From contig SXKQ01000081.1 in assembly GCA_005778045.1 (NCBI GenBank), forward strand, positions 1-5,629: 5,629 nucleotides of DNA, read 5' to 3'. Positions 4,813 through 5,629 of this stretch are shown here, piece after piece; positions within the stretch are counted from its first letter, which is position 1, and the number at the start of each line of letters is the position of its first letter. Source of the stretch: Planctomycetia bacterium (GTDB lineage Bacteria; Planctomycetota; UBA1135; GCA-002686595). The position numbers and the translations under genes are program-made. The notes beneath the pieces were generated by a model. The model saw only the letters and a program-made list of their open reading frames with translations, made no database searches and was not told the origin of the DNA.

Positions 4813-5629
4813 CTAGTCCGCTGCGGCGACCTCGTCGTCACCAGCGTCCTCACGCTCGCCATCCGGATCGCTCACCGGCGACTCCAGCAGCTCCCGCAAC
4901 ACGCTCGTGGCGTAGCAGCCCGGCGGCAGCGAGAAGCGCAGCTCGAGGAACTCGCCGTGCTCGTCGCGGCCCGCCTCGCAGCTCACTTCGCCGAGCGGGA
5001 AGCGCAGGGGACGCCGGCTGCCCTGCCACTGCAGCGGGCCGGGCCGGGTGAAGGCCTCCGACGCATGGCCCGCCTCCGCGAGCACCGACTGCTCGATCTC
5101 GAGCGGGCGGCCGACGGGCGCGGTCATGCGCGTGCCGAACAACGGACCGCTGGCGGAGATCTCGAGGCCCGCGGCGCGCTCCCGCTCGAGCTCGAGTTCC
5201 TTGACGAGGAACACCGCGCCGTTGCGATGCAACCAGGCGAGGTCGCCCTCCTCGACCGTGTCGATGTGCGCGAGGCGCAGCGCCACCACGCGATTGAACA
5301 GCCACGACTGATAGGCCGAGGTGTAAAAGCGCAGGAAGTCGCGGTCGAGCGCGTAGAGCGCGCGGCGCGCGTTGCCCCCGCTCTTGCCCATCGCACGGCA
5401 CAGGCGGATGCAGGGCCGGAAGTTGCCGGGCCACGCATCCGCAGCGCCGAGGTAGTCACCGCAGTCGTAGCGCTCGCGCGCCTCGCGGATGCGGCCGCGG
5501 TCGCGCGGGCCGGCGCGGCCGGCGATCCACGCCACGGCTTCCTCGTGCTCGCCGAGCAGGAGCGCTCGGCCGACCTTCCACGTGTCTCCGCGCAGGCCGA
5601 AGCGCTGCTCGCCGAAGTAGTTGGGCACG
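4813..5629 (-). CDS. truD: tRNA pseudouridine(13) synthase TruD, C-terminal part (5' partial)
   Basis: TruD converts U13 of certain tRNAs (tRNA-Glu in E. coli) to pseudouridine in the cytoplasm. The visible 272 codons begin at the family hallmark VPNYFGEQRFG at the window edge, so the start and the catalytic Asp motif lie to the right, outside the window. Further family features are the TRUD-domain region with GNARRALYALDRDFLRFYTS, the conserved AYQSWLFNRVVALR helix, FGTRM in the central beta region, and the C-terminal FSLPPGCYATSVLREL, which corresponds to the usual F-x-L-P-x-G-S-Y-A-T-x-x-L-R-E. An acidic tail (DPDGEREDAGDDEVAAAD) ends at TAG 4813-4815. No frameshift or stop interrupts it. 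It converges on the DinB-like gene with 9 bp between stops; there is no room for a separate terminator. Confidence 0.93.
   Translation of the reverse strand, partial: VPNYFGEQRFGLRGDTWKVGRALLLGEHEEAVAWIAGRAGPRDRGRIREARERYDCGDYLGAADAWPGNFRPCIRLCRAMGKSGGNARRALYALDRDFLRFYTSAYQSWLFNRVVALRLAHIDTVEEGDLAWLHRNGAVFLVKELELERERAAGLEISASGPLFGTRMTAPVGRPLEIEQSVLAEAGHASEAFTRPGPLQWQGSRRPLRFPLGEVSCEAGRDEHGEFLELRFSLPPGCYATSVLRELLESPVSDPDGEREDAGDDEVAAAD

Noticed and set aside
4053..5051. A 332-codon plus-strand frame spanning the DinB gene and the end of truD
   Set aside because: It is out of frame with DinB and antisense to truD, and has the Arg-rich composition of a GC-driven shadow.

Overview
This is a very GC-rich window (about 70% by eye). 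It reads as bacterial chromosome from an aerobic, motile or surface-sensing organism. The cytochrome and cbb3-oxidase sequences look to me most like those of Planctomycetota or neighbouring high-GC phyla. That placement rests on remembered family resemblance, not on a search.

Layout: the left edge holds the last 26 codons of a PiT-type phosphate permease (+). A strong hairpin follows in the convergent gap, then an intact CheX-family chemotaxis phosphatase (-, 162-674). From about 799 to 3931, minus strand, lies a block of broken genes. In transcription order they are: a membrane-anchored N-terminal fragment, a diheme cytochrome c, a piece of cbb3 oxidase subunit CcoN joined in frame to a piece of CcoO, a small two-helix CcoS-like membrane protein, remnants of a CcoI/FixI-type P-type ATPase, and the C-terminal half of a TauE/SafE-family membrane protein. 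This is the gene content of a ccoNO(P)-ccoGHIS-type respiratory locus. Every gene in it carries premature stops, frameshifts or large missing blocks, and no functional oxidase could be made from it. To the right are an intact DinB/YfiT-like protein (+, ending 4803) and, convergent with only 9 bp between, the C-terminal 271 codons of the tRNA pseudouridine synthase TruD (-), which runs off the right edge.

The main result is the contrast between flanks and centre. CheX, DinB and TruD are clean, while about 3.1 kb of cbb3 locus between them has collapsed. The block has at least three premature stops in frame with conserved sequence, six or more frameshifts (several in C/G runs) and about five junctions where hundreds of codons are missing. 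Either this is a genuine, fairly recent loss of a high-affinity terminal oxidase by deletion, or it is a damaged assembly or low-quality read stretch; the sequence alone does not settle which. Smaller points are a perfect 14-bp AT-rich palindrome at the end of the TauE relic, a nested inverted-repeat cluster overlapping the probable DinB ribosome-binding site, and a charged low-complexity N-terminal extension on the DinB protein. I saw no RNA genes, CRISPR arrays, insertion sequences or phage genes.
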